Source: a virus. Taken from it: 28,742 nucleotides of DNA. Position numbers and translations under genes: made by a program. This document shows positions 28,399-28,742 of this stretch, piece after piece. The first letter of the stretch is position 1. Every line of letters begins with the position of its first letter. The stretch spans positions 1 to 28,742 of IMG/VR virus record IMGVR_UViG_3300011114_000101, one strand, 5' to 3'. Under the pieces are notes generated by a model. That model ran no database searches and had not been told where the DNA came from. It saw nothing but the letters and a program-made list of their open reading frames with translations.

Positions 28399-28742
28399 TT
28401 AGTTGAGGAATCGCAATTTATACAAAGTCGAATTGATCAAATCAGCGATTTCATCAACGAGATTTTGCAATTCTGAGTCTTGAGGCAGTTCTTTTCGTGC
28501 TTCTTCGACAAAATCTTTGAGGTTGTCCAAATACTTTACGGGGTCTTTTTCGAGATGAAACTCATCAGGAAACTTTTTAAGCTGCTCATAGCGACCCATG
28601 TACGCTTCGGCAAATTGATCAACCAATTCAATAATTTGGGCATAATATTCCCCTAGTGCCATGTGCTTGGCAAAGCTGTCAGTAGACCAGTGCATGAAAT
28701 GCGTAACCGTGCTGCTATGCAGCAAAGTGGCAACAAATTCGG
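28399..28742 (-). CDS. Ferritin/Dps-like helical protein (5' end missing)
   Basis: The frame stays open to the right edge (upstream codons read EFVATL), so the true start lies outside; a TTG at 28725 is only a formal start. The visible ~113 residues are helical. Counting from base 28725, His9, His21, Asp36 and Glu40 (TVTHF, AKHMALGEYY, VDQFAE) reproduce the spacing I recall for E. coli Dps ferroxidase ligands (His51, His63, Asp78, Glu82); the fifth Dps ligand (Asp67) is Leu here, with Glu26 one residue on. The HW pair and VDxxAE also resemble Dps. It may belong to a phage helical family of unknown function such as DUF5856. Metal or DNA binding is inferred. Confidence 0.75.
   Translation of the reverse strand, partial: EFVATLLHSSTVTHFMHWSTDSFAKHMALGEYYAQIIELVDQFAEAYMGRYEQLKKFPDEFHLEKDPVKYLDNLKDFVEEARKELPQDSELQNLVDEIADLINSTLYKLRFLN

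Noticed and set aside
1-28742. tRNA genes, integrase, repressor, toxin-antitoxin or CRISPR-Cas/anti-phage defence genes
   Set aside because: No cloverleaf, recombinase, repressor or defence signature was seen in reading both strands; a dedicated scan could still find a degenerate tRNA or an anti-CRISPR among the small unknown genes.

Overview
This window is an internal piece of a tailed double-stranded DNA phage genome (Caudoviricetes) with a short-tailed, P22-like virion module. The evidence is a P22-type portal, a scaffold-like protein, a P22-type coat, a gp4-like tail adaptor, a gp10-like stabilisation protein and three ejection-type proteins in P22-like order, plus a pectate-lyase-type tailspike. 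No integrase, repressor, tRNA, rRNA, CRISPR array or insertion sequence was seen. Base composition is moderate, coding density is above 95 percent, and stop/start overlaps (ATGA or GTGA) are frequent. The style of the small accessory proteins (EQEPVAW / PLYT modules) and of the tail fibres suggests a phage of freshwater Burkholderiales-type bacteria. The host assignment is inference only. Genes run off both ends of the window.

Layout. (1) 1-2530, plus strand: the end of a YqaJ-type recombination exonuclease, a small SSB-like protein, a winged-helix protein, a 29-residue zinc ribbon, and a chain of translationally coupled small modular proteins ending in a 34-residue membrane peptide. (2) 2527-5018, minus strand: lysis region with an M15-type endolysin, nested Rz/Rz1 spanins and five further small membrane proteins, two of them holin-like. 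(3) 5015-10770, minus: two very large and one smaller ejection-type protein, then a cupin-like protein. (4) 10820-18542, minus: tail and receptor-binding region with fibre, gp10-like, gp4-like, second fibre, tailspike and interspersed small proteins. (5) 18583-23476, minus: a terminator, decoration-like protein, coat, scaffold and portal. (6) 23504-26295, minus: large and small terminase and a ParB-methyltransferase fusion. (7) 26292-28742, minus: small accessory proteins including a GroES-like co-chaperonin, a zinc-binding protein and a partial ferritin/Dps-like helical protein.

Regions 2-7 are transcribed right to left: accessory genes, DNA modification and packaging, head, receptor binding and tail, ejection proteins, and lysis last. 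Regions 1 and 2 converge, with stop codons overlapping by four bases at 2527-2530. Two internal control points can be argued: a sigma70-like promoter and leader hairpin before the scaffold gene (21264-21322), and a rho-independent terminator followed at once by a perfect -10 hexamer before the tailspike region (18566-18610). There is no gene-free stretch over 300 bases; the largest gaps are about 60-90 bases.

Nothing in the window is a clear new defence or anti-defence system. The points most worth a second look are the Dps-like metal-ligand spacing in the right-edge protein, the phage co-chaperonin beside a P22-like coat, the leader hairpin of the scaffold gene, the beta domain inserted in the gp4-like adaptor, and the shuffled-module proteins at 1045-2259.
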